DNA from: Myxococcales bacterium
GTDB taxonomy: Bacteria; Myxococcota_A; Polyangia; Fen-1088
DNA length: 64,000 bases
Direction: 5' to 3'
Assembly (NCBI GenBank): GCA_022184915.1
Contig: JAGTJU010000001.1
Location: forward strand, 1,428,057 to 1,492,056
A program made the position numbers and the translations under genes. This document shows positions 45,188-53,565 of this stretch, in pieces (positions within the stretch are counted from its first letter, which is position 1; each line of letters opens with the position of its first letter). The notes under the pieces are model-generated. The model saw only the letters and a list, made by a program, of their open reading frames with translations, was not told the DNA's origin and made no database searches.

Positions 45188-45370
45188 TTAATCTTAAGTT
45201 TTTTTAGGCCAGAGCGGACGTTGCCGTCAGCCAGGGCGAGTAGATATAAGGGCGTCGAAACGGGGTGTCAATCCTGAATTATTGGGAATTCGAGGCAGCC
45301 GCCCTGGCCGCCCGCCCTCCCGCCGGTGGGGGTTGAAAGCCCCCGAAACCCTGCTTGGCTTTCCCGGGTC

Positions 45371-45745
45371 ATGACCTCCATCGTACGCGTTTTCGCAGGG
45401 TTGCTGCTGGCTCTCTTTGCCGTCGGCGGCTGCAAACGTGAGGCGGAAGCCCCGAAGATCGCGCCCGTGGGCCTCGACGGCAGCGTGCGCGTGCAGGTCG
45501 ACCAGAACGGCTACACCCCCAGCACCATCGCCGCGCCCCCCGGCAAACCCGTGACCCTCGTCTTCAAGCGCGTCTCGGACGTCGGCTGCGGCGACGAGAT
45601 CGTGTTCCCGGCGCAGAACCTCCGCAAGCCGCTGCCCCTCGGCGAGGAGGTGACCGTGACCGTCATGCCCACGGACGCGCGCGAAATCCAGTTCACCTGC
45701 GGCATGGGCATGTACAAGGGCGCCATCGTCATCAGCCCGGGCTGA
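45371..45745 (+). CDS. Cupredoxin-like lipoprotein
   Basis: 124 residues. Lipoprotein signal MTSIVRVFAGLLLALFAVGG with lipobox VGGC. The mature part is one small beta-sandwich of the EfeO/plastocyanin-like cupredoxin type: NGYTPSTIAAPPGKPVTLVF, GCGDEIVFP and FTCGMGMYKGAIVI. Cys and Met residues in CGMGM are candidate copper ligands; the usual His ligands are not obvious, so metal binding is uncertain. Likely periplasmic electron transfer or metal handling. Confidence 0.85.
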   Translation: MTSIVRVFAGLLLALFAVGGCKREAEAPKIAPVGLDGSVRVQVDQNGYTPSTIAAPPGKPVTLVFKRVSDVGCGDEIVFPAQNLRKPLPLGEEVTVTVMPTDAREIQFTCGMGMYKGAIVISPG

Positions 45746-45772
45746 CCCCCCCGCGGGCGACCGCACGCCCCC

Positions 45773-46660
45773 TCAGGCCTCGAGCCCGGCCTTGACGCCC
45801 CGCAGGTACGCCAGCGACGCGCGGATGCCCGGCAAGGGGTCTTCGGGGTGAATCTCGTATTCCAGCCCCACCTGGCCGGCGTAACGGCGGCGGTGCAGGG
45901 CCTTCATCAGACCCGCCAGATCGATCGCCCCCTGGCCCGCTTCCACCTGGCTGGCCTTGTCGGTTTTGTTCTTCAGGAGGTCCTTGATGTGAAGGTCCAT
46001 CAGGCGGGGCCCGAGCTTGCTCACCAGGGCCACGGGATCTTCCCCCGCCCGCACCGTGTGGCCCACGTCCATGCACACACCGATGCGCTTGTCCCGCTTG
46101 GCAATGTGCTTCATGACGTCCGAAGGGCCCGGGTAGTGTTTGTCCTCGGGACCATGATTGTGAATGGCCACCGGCAGGCCGAACTCCTTGACCAGGCTCT
46201 CCACCAGGTCCAGCGCCTCGGGCTCGGGCGCCGCGATGATGAGCGGCGCACCCGCCGCGCGGGCGTACATGAAGTCTTGCCGCACCTTCTCGGGCTCGTT
46301 CTTCATGTTGATGACGCCCACGCCGTTCACCGTGATGCCCGCGGCCGCGTACTTCGCCACGGCGGCCGCGAGCGCCTCCGGCTCCCGGGGCAGGTGCATC
46401 TCTTTGAGCGTCAGGTGCGTGAGGCCCAGCGACTGGCACGCCGCGATGAGCTCGTCGATCGAGAGCTTCCTCAGCGAATAGGAAGCCAGGCCCAGTTTGA
46501 GCGCGGGCGCCGCAGGCTTGCCTTCAGCGCGGGGGCCTCGTGTCGAGGCGATGCCCAGGGCCGCGGCGGCCAGCCCTTGACCGAGCCGCCGGCGGCCGAA
46601 CGCGCGGGCCGGGGCGTGACGGGGGCGGGCGCGACACGACGGGCAACGGGCGAGGGGCGG
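45773..46660 (-). CDS. Sugar-phosphate isomerase/epimerase family (TIM barrel) with Tat-type signal, start unresolved
   Basis: The frame is open from 46660 and encodes, in order, a twin-arginine-like signal (RAFGRRRLGQGLAAAALGIA), a linker, and a xylose-isomerase-like TIM barrel: LKLGLASYSLRKLSIDELI, PVAIHNHGPEDKH, GVCMDVGHTVRAGED, LMDLHIKD and GLEYEIHPED. His, Asp and Glu residues in these motifs form the usual metal site. No ATG, GTG or TTG occurs in frame before the signal; the only upstream ATG (46664) is in another frame. Either a CTG start is used or one base has been gained or lost in the C-rich 5' end. The first in-frame ATG (46399) would cut off the signal and the first strand. Confidence 0.82.
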   Translation of the reverse strand, partial: PPLARCPSCRARPRHAPARAFGRRRLGQGLAAAALGIASTRGPRAEGKPAAPALKLGLASYSLRKLSIDELIAACQSLGLTHLTLKEMHLPREPEALAAAVAKYAAAGITVNGVGVINMKNEPEKVRQDFMYARAAGAPLIIAAPEPEALDLVESLVKEFGLPVAIHNHGPEDKHYPGPSDVMKHIAKRDKRIGVCMDVGHTVRAGEDPVALVSKLGPRLMDLHIKDLLKNKTDKASQVEAGQGAIDLAGLMKALHRRRYAGQVGLEYEIHPEDPLPGIRASLAYLRGVKAGLEA

Positions 46661-46780
46661 TCATCACGGCGGCCATGGCAGGAAGATAGGCCAGCTCGGC
46701 CGGGGCGCAAAGCCCACGGTTGCTCCGCGGGTGCTCGCCCTCACGGGGGGGGCCGATAGCACAGGACCCGAAAGTCTATT

Positions 46781-46809
46781 TTGACATTCTGGTGAACCTT
46801 TTCTATGGT
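46781..46809 (+). promoter_or_regulatory. Sigma70-type promoter for the small lipoprotein gene
   Basis: A consensus -35 TTGACA (46781-46786), 17-base spacer and -10 TATGGT (46804-46809), in a local AT-rich patch unlike the surroundings. The gene start is 56 bases beyond, with AGGAG at 46851-46855. Confidence 0.75.
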
Positions 46810-46864
46810 CCGTTTGAATCTAGATAGCCCTTAGCTTGGGTAACGAATTCAGGAGCATAAACAG

Positions 46865-47176
46865 ATGAAAAAGTATCTTCTCGCAGCGGTTCTTCTTGGT
46901 GTGGGTGCGATCGCCGGCTGTTCGGACGACGACGACGTCTCGGGCGCACCGCTCGATGCGGCCGCTGACGCCCCGATGGGCATGGGCGGAATGGGTGGCA
47001 CCGGCACGGGTGGCACGGGAACCGGTGGCACGGGTACGGGCGGCACCATGGGTGACGCGTCTGTCGATGCCCCGGTCGGCGACGCCGCTGCGACCGACGC
47101 AAGCGCGGGTGACGCTTCGACTGCCGACGCAGGCGAGGTCGACGCCGCCGAGGTCGACGCCGCCGAGACCATCTAG
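46865..47176 (+). CDS. Small Gly/Thr- and Asp/Ala-repeat lipoprotein
   Basis: 103 residues: lipoprotein signal MKKYLLAAVLLGVGAIAG with lipobox IAGC, then a wholly low-complexity mature part: Asp cluster, GTGG repeats, and a tail of VDA/ASAGDA-type acidic repeats. There is no folded domain. Such short lipoproteins are common in myxobacterial genomes. The strong promoter, good ribosome-binding site and terminator make it a complete, probably highly expressed single-gene unit. Confidence 0.85.
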   Translation: MKKYLLAAVLLGVGAIAGCSDDDDVSGAPLDAAADAPMGMGGMGGTGTGGTGTGGTGTGGTMGDASVDAPVGDAAATDASAGDASTADAGEVDAAEVDAAETI

Positions 47177-47196
47177 GCCTTCGCGGGCCTCATCAC

Positions 47197-47238
47197 CGCC
47201 GGAGCGTCCCACAGAGGGTGGGGCGCGCCGGCGTTTTT
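47197..47238 (+). terminator. Rho-independent terminator
   Basis: CGCCGG-GCG-CCCAC pairs with GTGGG-CGC-CCGGCG through a long, nearly perfect stem with a 4-base loop, followed by TTTTT at 47234-47238. It ends the small lipoprotein unit; the convergent desaturase gene ends just beyond. Confidence 0.8.
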
Positions 47239-47262
47239 GCGTCTGCGTTCAGGGTGCGGGCG

Positions 47263-48015
47263 TCAAGAGGCTTCGGCCACCTGGCGCTCTTTGGGACCGA
47301 GCTGGTCGTCCCAGGCTTTGGCCGTCTCGGCCGCGTCGGCCTCCAGCGCGGGCACCTCGCGCGTGCCCATGAGCTTGTCCCACAGGGGAATGGTGACGTT
47401 GAAGTTGCTGTGGGACATGCGGTCCAGCCGGTGGTGGTGCGCGTGGTGTGCCTTCAAAAATTGGAACACGCGGTTTTTGTGAAGACCCAGCTTCTGCGCG
47501 AAGGCTTCGGGCACGTGGTACAGCCCGTGGAGGACCTCGTACGACAGGAAGTAGCCCATCGCGAAGAGGTAGAAGATGCCCACCGCGCCCGGACCACGCC
47601 AGGCCCACGCCAAAGCGGCGATCGGCGAGGCCAGGACCAGGAGCAGCATCATCGTGTACCAGGGCATCAGGATGAGGCCGAACTCGCGGAAGCTCCGCAC
47701 GGGCATGGTGTCGTGCAGAAACGCCCGGTGGTGGACGAGCGTGTGGTTCACGTACAGGATCCGCGCCTTCGTGGGCCGGTGCATCGGCCCCTTGTGGAAC
47801 GCCCACTCGATGAAGTTTCCCGCCACCCAGAAGGCGGGCAGCAGCAGCCAGTCGAGGGGCGCCGCCCCCCGTGCCAGATAGAGCGCGCCTGAGACGATGA
47901 CCGTGCTGAGCAGCAGCGTCTGGGCGATGTGCCGCCCGGCCGAGTAGCCCTGGGGGATCGCGGCCTCGCGATCGAACATGGCCACCACCCTGGGGAGTTT
48001 CGCCGATGGGGGCAT
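47263..48015 (-). CDS. Sterol desaturase / fatty acid hydroxylase family protein
   Basis: 250 residues from the ATG at 48015 (AAGGAG eight bases upstream). An integral membrane di-iron enzyme family. Membrane segments lie near residues 30-70 and 110-150. The His clusters are present: EWAFHKGPMHR, NHTLVHHRAFLH, YEVLHGLYH and LKAHHAHHHRLDRMSHSNFN. It would hydroxylate or desaturate a lipid; the substrate is not known. Confidence 0.9.
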   Translation of the reverse strand: MPPSAKLPRVVAMFDREAAIPQGYSAGRHIAQTLLLSTVIVSGALYLARGAAPLDWLLLPAFWVAGNFIEWAFHKGPMHRPTKARILYVNHTLVHHRAFLHDTMPVRSFREFGLILMPWYTMMLLLVLASPIAALAWAWRGPGAVGIFYLFAMGYFLSYEVLHGLYHVPEAFAQKLGLHKNRVFQFLKAHHAHHHRLDRMSHSNFNVTIPLWDKLMGTREVPALEADAAETAKAWDDQLGPKERQVAEAS

Positions 48016-48138
48016 GGAACCTTCTCCTTTCGGGACCGAGGGCAAGAGGCGGGACGCACGTTGCCGGTCCTTACTTCACTATGCCCCAGATCCGGGGCGG
48101 TTTCAGCCAAGGGGCGAAATCTGCTAAAAAACGCGCCC

Positions 48139-48624
48139 ATGCCATCCTTTGATGTCGTCTCGAAAGTGGATCAGATGGAAATCGACAACGCCCTCAACGT
48201 GGCGCAGAAGGAAGTTTCCACGCGCTATGACTTTCGCGGCACCGACACCACCTTCGAGAAGGTGGAGGCGGGTATCATCATTCGCACCTCCGACGAGCCG
48301 CATCTGGACGCCGCGGTGCAAATCCTGAGGGAACGTATGGTGAAACGAGGCGTCTCGGCGCGTTGCCTGGATCCCCAGAAGCTGGAGGAGGCGACCCACA
48401 AAACCGTACGTCAGACCCTGAAGATCAAGCAGGGCATCGAGATCGAAACGGCCAAAAAGATCGTGAAGGCCATCAAGGACGCGAAGTTCAAGGTGCAGGC
48501 CCAGATTCAGGGGGAGGAGCTGCGCGTCACCGGAAAAAACCGTGACGACCTGCAAACCGTCATCGCCTTTTTGCGCAAAGAAGACTTCGGCATCGATCTT
48601 CAGTTCACGAACTTCCGGGAGTGA
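48139..48624 (+). CDS. yajQ: YajQ family cyclic-di-GMP / nucleic acid binding protein
   Basis: 161 residues, the usual length for YajQ. The N-terminal MPSFDVVSKVDQMEIDNAL, then STRYDFRGTDTTFE, VRQTLKIKQGIEIETAKKI and the C-terminus DFGIDLQFTNFRE are the family's conserved blocks. YajQ has two ferredoxin-like folds; homologues bind cyclic-di-GMP in some bacteria and nucleotides or RNA in others. Start at ATG 48139, beginning the conserved motif. Confidence 0.96.
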   Translation: MPSFDVVSKVDQMEIDNALNVAQKEVSTRYDFRGTDTTFEKVEAGIIIRTSDEPHLDAAVQILRERMVKRGVSARCLDPQKLEEATHKTVRQTLKIKQGIEIETAKKIVKAIKDAKFKVQAQIQGEELRVTGKNRDDLQTVIAFLRKEDFGIDLQFTNFRE

Positions 48625-48679
48625 GGCCGGGCGTGGTGGAAAAACCGACGGTCGCGTTCGGGGCGACTATGCTCGCCGC

Positions 48680-51061
48680 GTGTTTCTTCGTCCTGTCTCC
48701 CTGCGCCTAGCCGCCTGTGTGCTGGCCCTGGGCACGCTCTCGGCCTGTCCCGAACGGGGGAGGCCCCCGTCCCCACCTGCGCCGCCGCCGGCGCCTGAGG
48801 AACCGCCCCCCCCGAAGACGCCGCCGCCCTGGCAGGGACGCGGACCCTTGGAGGCGGGGCAAGTCTACGCCCTGCGCGAGGGCGCCGGGCAGGTGATGGA
48901 CGAAACCGAGGCACGCGCCGCGGGCTATACGGTGGTGGACCTCGGGGACGAGTGGGCGCCCTTCATCTTCAGTGAACAGGATCCCGATGGGGCGGCACCA
49001 AAGCCGCAGCCCTACCGGCAGATCTTCATCGAGCTTGCCAACGACCGGGTGGACCCCGACGTACTCTACCTGCGCGGCGACGGGCCCACGAAAGTCATCC
49101 CCTCGGTGCCCGCCGGGCTTACGCCGCGCCAGCGTGAAGCCTACGAGGAAGAGCGGCAGATCCGGCGCCAGCGCGATCTGGCGCGGCTTGCCGCCCAGCC
49201 TGTCGACAACTACCTCGAGCCTTATGGCATCCCACCCACGTTGTCGGTGCTGCGCAAGCGCGTGCAGCAGGCCCGGGCGCGGGCCTCGTGCTTTGCCGAG
49301 GTGGACAGCGCGGCCCTGCGGGCCTTCGGCGGCAGCGTTTCGTACCAAAGCCTCACCGTGTCCAAGCGCGAGTTCCAGCAAGCGGAGGCCGATGCCGCCT
49401 GGCTTGCGCAAGAGCTGGCGACGCTGCAGCAGCTTGCGGTGACCGACGCGGCGGCGGCCGCCGCCTTCCGCGGGGAAGCGGGCAGCGACGAGGACGCTCT
49501 GGCGGCGCACCCCGATAAAGCCCCCCGGGTGCTGCGTGCCCGCGAGGCGCGCCTGCGGCTTGCGGCCATTCGGGCCGCGCAGAAGCGCTTGCTTTGTGAG
49601 GGGCTCATCAAGCCCGGCGACAAGTTCACGGAGGGGCTCTTCGATCTCGTCACGCACGAGGCGCTGGCGCTCTTCGAGCGCAAAAACGACATCTTTTCCT
49701 GGGGCATCCTGGGCGGGGAGACCACCGCCGCGTTGGCTGCGGCCCCGCTCACGCTGGAATACGAGACCTTCTTGCGCGTCGTCACCGAGCGGCTGGCCGA
49801 TGCCGCCGGGATCATCGAGGACGAAAGCGTGGCCTTGCTGGGCAAAGCGGCGCGGTACCGGGACGAGACGGGACAAGAGCGTGCCGTACACGACCTTCTG
49901 GGCGCGTACCGGGAGGCGTTCGTGCGTGCCCTGGGCGTGCGCTCTGCCGAGGATGTGGAGGCGCTGCTCGACGCCGTGGATGGCAACGCGCTTGGCACCT
50001 TCAAGGTGGCCTTCCAGGCCCCGCCCAAGCCCCCCTACTACGGACCCACGATGAAGCTCGAAGCCGAGATCGATCGGGGAGATGTTTGGTACGACTTTCC
50101 CTTCGATGAAGCGGGCAAGGAGGTGCCGCAGCCGCGGCGACGCTACCCGCATCTCACCTTGTTCGTGACCTGGAACCAGCAGAGGATCCCGCTTGCGCGC
50201 TGGCGCACCACCATCGGTTCGTGGCGCAGTGAACGCCACCCCGATGGCAACGTGTACTACAAGTACAAAAACAGCGACGTGGGGCCGCGGATCTGGAAGC
50301 ATATCGTGGTCTCGCCCGTATGGGTGCCGCCGGACGGTACACCCCCGAAGGACATGCTCACCCGCAAGAAGTGGAGCCCCGTGGCCAAGCCCGAGACGGT
50401 GGTGAACACCGATGTGGTGGGGCCGGGCTTTCAATCGGCCTATGGATTGGTGATGGCGATTCATCACCAGGTGACGCCAGGAGGGGGCCTGTTCGACAAC
50501 CAGATCCGCACCCACGGCTCCGTTGATTACACCTCGATCGCCCGGCGCTACTCGCACGGGTGTCACCGCCTGGTGAACATCCGGGCGGTGCGGCTCTTCG
50601 GCTTCGTGCTACGCCACACGCCTTTCGAGCGCTTGGGCGATCAGAAGCTCGGCATTCGCAAGCGCTTCAGCCACGAGGGGGAGGTGTTCGAGTACGCCCT
50701 CGGCAGCCGTGGCTACTACTTTCGGCTGAAAGAGCCGCTAAAGGTCGAGGTGCTCGAGGGCAACCTGATCGGCAAGCTCGACAAGCCCATCACGGCCTTC
50801 GTGCGCAAGCCGGGCGTGGACTACAATCAGGCCACGCGGGGCGATGACGGTGAGGAGGGCGGGATTGATCTCGGGCCTGCTGGCGGCGAGGTGGGCCAGA
50901 CCCTGCCGGCTGCCGGTTTTCCTGCGGATCCAGCCTCCGCGGACGCGCCCGCCGCAGAGGCCCGCGCCCCCGACGCGGGCGTGCCGGTGGTCGCTCCTCC
51001 CCCCGTCATCAACCCCGAGCAGGCCCGGGCCCTGCGGGGCGCCTCGAAAACCCGACGCTGA
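48680..51061 (+). CDS. Large L,D-transpeptidase (YkuD) lipoprotein
   Basis: About 793 residues from the GTG at 48680, which begins a lipoprotein signal (FLRPVSLRLAACVLALGTLS, lipobox LSAC). A Pro-rich linker follows, then a 400-residue helical region of unknown fold, and a YkuD domain from about residue 450: IHHQVTPGGG, RTHGSVDYTS and the catalytic YSHGCHRLVN with Cys near residue 628. The C-terminus is an Ala/Asp/Pro-rich tail. It should act on peptidoglycan at the cell envelope. The gene follows yajQ closely but its start lacks a clear ribosome-binding site, so the exact start is uncertain. Confidence 0.88.
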   Translation: MFLRPVSLRLAACVLALGTLSACPERGRPPSPPAPPPAPEEPPPPKTPPPWQGRGPLEAGQVYALREGAGQVMDETEARAAGYTVVDLGDEWAPFIFSEQDPDGAAPKPQPYRQIFIELANDRVDPDVLYLRGDGPTKVIPSVPAGLTPRQREAYEEERQIRRQRDLARLAAQPVDNYLEPYGIPPTLSVLRKRVQQARARASCFAEVDSAALRAFGGSVSYQSLTVSKREFQQAEADAAWLAQELATLQQLAVTDAAAAAAFRGEAGSDEDALAAHPDKAPRVLRAREARLRLAAIRAAQKRLLCEGLIKPGDKFTEGLFDLVTHEALALFERKNDIFSWGILGGETTAALAAAPLTLEYETFLRVVTERLADAAGIIEDESVALLGKAARYRDETGQERAVHDLLGAYREAFVRALGVRSAEDVEALLDAVDGNALGTFKVAFQAPPKPPYYGPTMKLEAEIDRGDVWYDFPFDEAGKEVPQPRRRYPHLTLFVTWNQQRIPLARWRTTIGSWRSERHPDGNVYYKYKNSDVGPRIWKHIVVSPVWVPPDGTPPKDMLTRKKWSPVAKPETVVNTDVVGPGFQSAYGLVMAIHHQVTPGGGLFDNQIRTHGSVDYTSIARRYSHGCHRLVNIRAVRLFGFVLRHTPFERLGDQKLGIRKRFSHEGEVFEYALGSRGYYFRLKEPLKVEVLEGNLIGKLDKPITAFVRKPGVDYNQATRGDDGEEGGIDLGPAGGEVGQTLPAAGFPADPASADAPAAEARAPDAGVPVVAPPPVINPEQARALRGASKTRR

Positions 51062-51140
51062 GCGTGCCGCGGTTTTGCGTTCTGGGCCCAGGGCGCGCTA
51101 ATGTACGCGCTGCAACAACCGATTGAGGGTCGACGCGCGC

Positions 51141-51776
51141 ATGACGAAAACGGGAGCAACGTGGTGGTTGGGAGCGGCCCTCGTGGGGCTCGCCGGCTGC
51201 GGGATCGCCATCCAACGTGACTTGAGCGACACCACGCCGCAGGCGGTGGTCTACGACGATCTCTGCGGCCTTCAGGAGTACCACGACACGCTCGTGCTGA
51301 AGAAAGCCGAGCCGCCCGAGGTGGTCACCGCGAACGAGATGGAGCGCACCGACGGCAAACGCCAAAGCGGCGGCCGGACCACGTTCGCCTTCGAGGCGCC
51401 CTTTCAGCTACAGACGCTGCGCCGGCTGCTCCGGGAAAACTGGAAGCGGGTGCCAAACGAGCTCATGAAGGCCGAACGCGTGGAGCTGGAGGTGCGGTGG
51501 TCGGAACGCGCCGGGGTGCGGCGCGTGGTCACCACGGAGGACGCGGCCATCGGCACCACCGGCCGCGAGATGATCCCGCTGCCCTACCACATCTGTCTGT
51601 CGGAGTTGCTCTTCGGCGCGCCGCTTTACCAAACCCGCCGCAAGCTCTTGGGCCTCTCACCGCTTGGCCCTCCGGAAACGCTGAGCCCGGCCGAGATCGC
51701 ACCCCCGGAGCCGGAGCCGGCGCCAATTGAAGAGAACCCGCTACCCAGTCCGGACGGCGGCGCGCCTGATGCCTAG
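51141..51776 (+). CDS. Predicted lipoprotein of unknown function
   Basis: 211 residues from the ATG at 51141. The signal MTKTGATWWLGAALVGLAGC gives lipobox LAGC. The middle reads FEAPFQLQTLRRLLRENWKR and VELEVRWSERAGVRRVVTTE, a mixed alpha/beta domain; the tail is Pro/Glu-rich. The family is not recognised. It follows the L,D-transpeptidase lipoprotein on the same strand and may be co-transcribed. Confidence 0.8.
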   Translation: MTKTGATWWLGAALVGLAGCGIAIQRDLSDTTPQAVVYDDLCGLQEYHDTLVLKKAEPPEVVTANEMERTDGKRQSGGRTTFAFEAPFQLQTLRRLLRENWKRVPNELMKAERVELEVRWSERAGVRRVVTTEDAAIGTTGREMIPLPYHICLSELLFGAPLYQTRRKLLGLSPLGPPETLSPAEIAPPEPEPAPIEENPLPSPDGGAPDA

Positions 51777-51791
51777 CGCGCACGCGGCGGC

Positions 51792-52376
51792 TCAGGCCTG
51801 CCCGCGGCGCCCGGTGGAAAATGCGCCGGGGCTGGTGCCCACCGCGCGTTGGTAGGCTTCCTGCCACACGGTGTGGCTGGGTGTATCGAACACCAGGGCC
51901 GGATCGAGGGGTGCCGGAAGCCAGGCGCCCTCCCGAATCTCGGTTTCCAACTGGCCAGGGCCCCAGCCGGAATAGCCGATCACCATCCGAAACTCGTGGG
52001 GGCCCTCTCCCCGCATCACGGACAGCAGTGAGTCCGTGTCGCCGGAGACCGTCAGGGAGGGGCCGAGCGGCAATTCGTTGGCCATGGCCTCGTGACTTTC
52101 CCGGTAGAGCAGCCAGCCCGTCACGGGATCCACTGGCCCGCCCACACGCGCCAAGCGGTCAAACGAAGGGCTGGGTGGCAGATCCTTGCCCCGGGTCCAC
52201 AGGCCCGAGCTGACCAAAAGCTCGCGCACGGTCATCAGCGGCTGCCCGTTGATCACCCAGCCGAGTGCGCCCTTGGCATCGTGATGCCCGAGCAGGACCA
52301 CCGTATGGTCGAAGTTCGGATCCCCAAGACGAGGCGAGGCCAACAACAACCCAGGCGCCAAAATCTGTTCGTTCAT
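51792..52376 (-). CDS. YqgE/AlgH family protein
   Basis: 194 residues from ATG at 52376. Conserved blocks: LAPGLLLASPRLGDPNFDHT, VVLLGHHDAKGALGWVING, RVGGPVDPVTGWLLYR and FRMVIGYSGWGPGQLETEI. Widespread cytosolic family; AlgH was named for alginate regulation in Pseudomonas, but the molecular function is unknown. Confidence 0.95.
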   Translation of the reverse strand: MNEQILAPGLLLASPRLGDPNFDHTVVLLGHHDAKGALGWVINGQPLMTVRELLVSSGLWTRGKDLPPSPSFDRLARVGGPVDPVTGWLLYRESHEAMANELPLGPSLTVSGDTDSLLSVMRGEGPHEFRMVIGYSGWGPGQLETEIREGAWLPAPLDPALVFDTPSHTVWQEAYQRAVGTSPGAFSTGRRGQA

Positions 52377-52424
52377 GGGCGACCCTTCAAGCATACCGCG
52401 CAAGGCCGCCCATGGCAGGGCCGT

Positions 52425-53246
52425 TCAGTGCAAGGAGGCGGGCGGCAGCCGAATGCTGTCGTAAAGCGATGTGACGGCCTCACGCGCCTGCCGCATCAAG
52501 TGCTCTGCGTCGGGCTGCGAGAGACCCTGGGTGGGAATGGGGGTTCCGATCTTGACGCGCACCACGCTCGGACGGACGCGAAAGCCGTCGCTCGGCAGCA
52601 CCCGATCGGCGCCCTCGATGGCCACGGGCACCACGGGCACCTGCGCCGCGACGGCGGAGACGAACACACCTTTTTTGAAGGGCAGAATGCCCTGGCCCCG
52701 CGACCTCGTTCCTTCGGGGAACGCGATGATCGTGCGCCCCGCGCGGACCAGGCGGCCCACGCGCTCGAGGCTGGCCACGGCGGCACGACGGTTTTTGCGG
52801 TCGACGAAGATCATGCCGGTTGCCCAGGCGAAGAGCCCGATGAACGGCACATAGGCCAGCTCTTTTTTCAGCACGAAGCGCAGGTTGACGGGAATGGCCT
52901 GAAACACGAGTGCGATGTCCAACATCGACTGGTGGTTGCTGACGAAGATCTGAGGTTCGTCCCGCCGCACGTTGTCGTGGCCGCTCACCTCGAGGCGCGC
53001 GCCCGAGATCCTGACGAGGGGCGGCGCCCAGAGGTGCCGCGCCATGACGAGCGGCAGCCGCCGCGACACGAGCAGCGCCACGCAGGCCGCAGACACACAG
53101 AAGGCGGTCCACACCGCGACGAAGGCCGCCTGGACCAGGTTCAAGGCAACGTAGCCGAGCCGCAGGGGCAGGGGCTCGCCGCGGGGCGGGGCCGCGGTGG
53201 CGTGCGCGGGGTGGGGGGCAGGTTGCGTTTCTGAGGTCATGGGCAT
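52425..53246 (-). CDS. plsC: 1-acyl-sn-glycerol-3-phosphate acyltransferase
   Basis: 273 residues. Transfers an acyl chain to lysophosphatidic acid in phospholipid synthesis at the inner membrane. The acyltransferase motif I is NHQSMLD (His-x4-Asp), motif III is FPEGTRSRG and a later motif is VPVVPVAIEGA. A membrane segment lies at about residues 33-60. The ATG at 53246 is followed by another two codons on (53240); either could be used. Confidence 0.93.
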   Translation of the reverse strand: MPMTSETQPAPHPAHATAAPPRGEPLPLRLGYVALNLVQAAFVAVWTAFCVSAACVALLVSRRLPLVMARHLWAPPLVRISGARLEVSGHDNVRRDEPQIFVSNHQSMLDIALVFQAIPVNLRFVLKKELAYVPFIGLFAWATGMIFVDRKNRRAAVASLERVGRLVRAGRTIIAFPEGTRSRGQGILPFKKGVFVSAVAAQVPVVPVAIEGADRVLPSDGFRVRPSVVRVKIGTPIPTQGLSQPDAEHLMRQAREAVTSLYDSIRLPPASLH

Positions 53247-53565
53247 CGGGGAGAGCTGGGTCGACAAGGCACGGAGGCGCACGAAAGAAGGGGCACCGCT
53301 GGCGCTGGGGTGATCGCCGGGACGCCCCGCGGGGCCCGCGGGCGCGAACGGGAGCGAAGAAGAAAGGCCGCATAGTATACCGGGCGCGGGCGACCAAGTC
53401 CTTGGCCGCGTGGGACGCGCCAGGGACAGGGGGACCGCCCCCGCGGGGCCTGGGCGGAGGGGGCGAGCGATGGGGTGGCACATGCGGCGGCAACGCAATA
53501 GATTTCTCCGGGTGCCGAAGGTGATTGCCTTCGTGCCTTCGGCCTTCGTGCTTAGGAGAGCTGCC
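53247..53565. other. Divergent gap between plsC and the Gly-rich protein gene
   Basis: 319 bases containing the promoters of two divergent genes. Only an inverted repeat-like stretch GTGATTGCCTTCGTGCCTTC is noticeable; no gene seen. Confidence 0.3.

Noticed and set aside
46471-46710. Minus-strand frame of 79 codons starting near 46710
   Set aside because: It is a shifted frame over the Tat signal region; the twin-arginine frame has the protein-like content.
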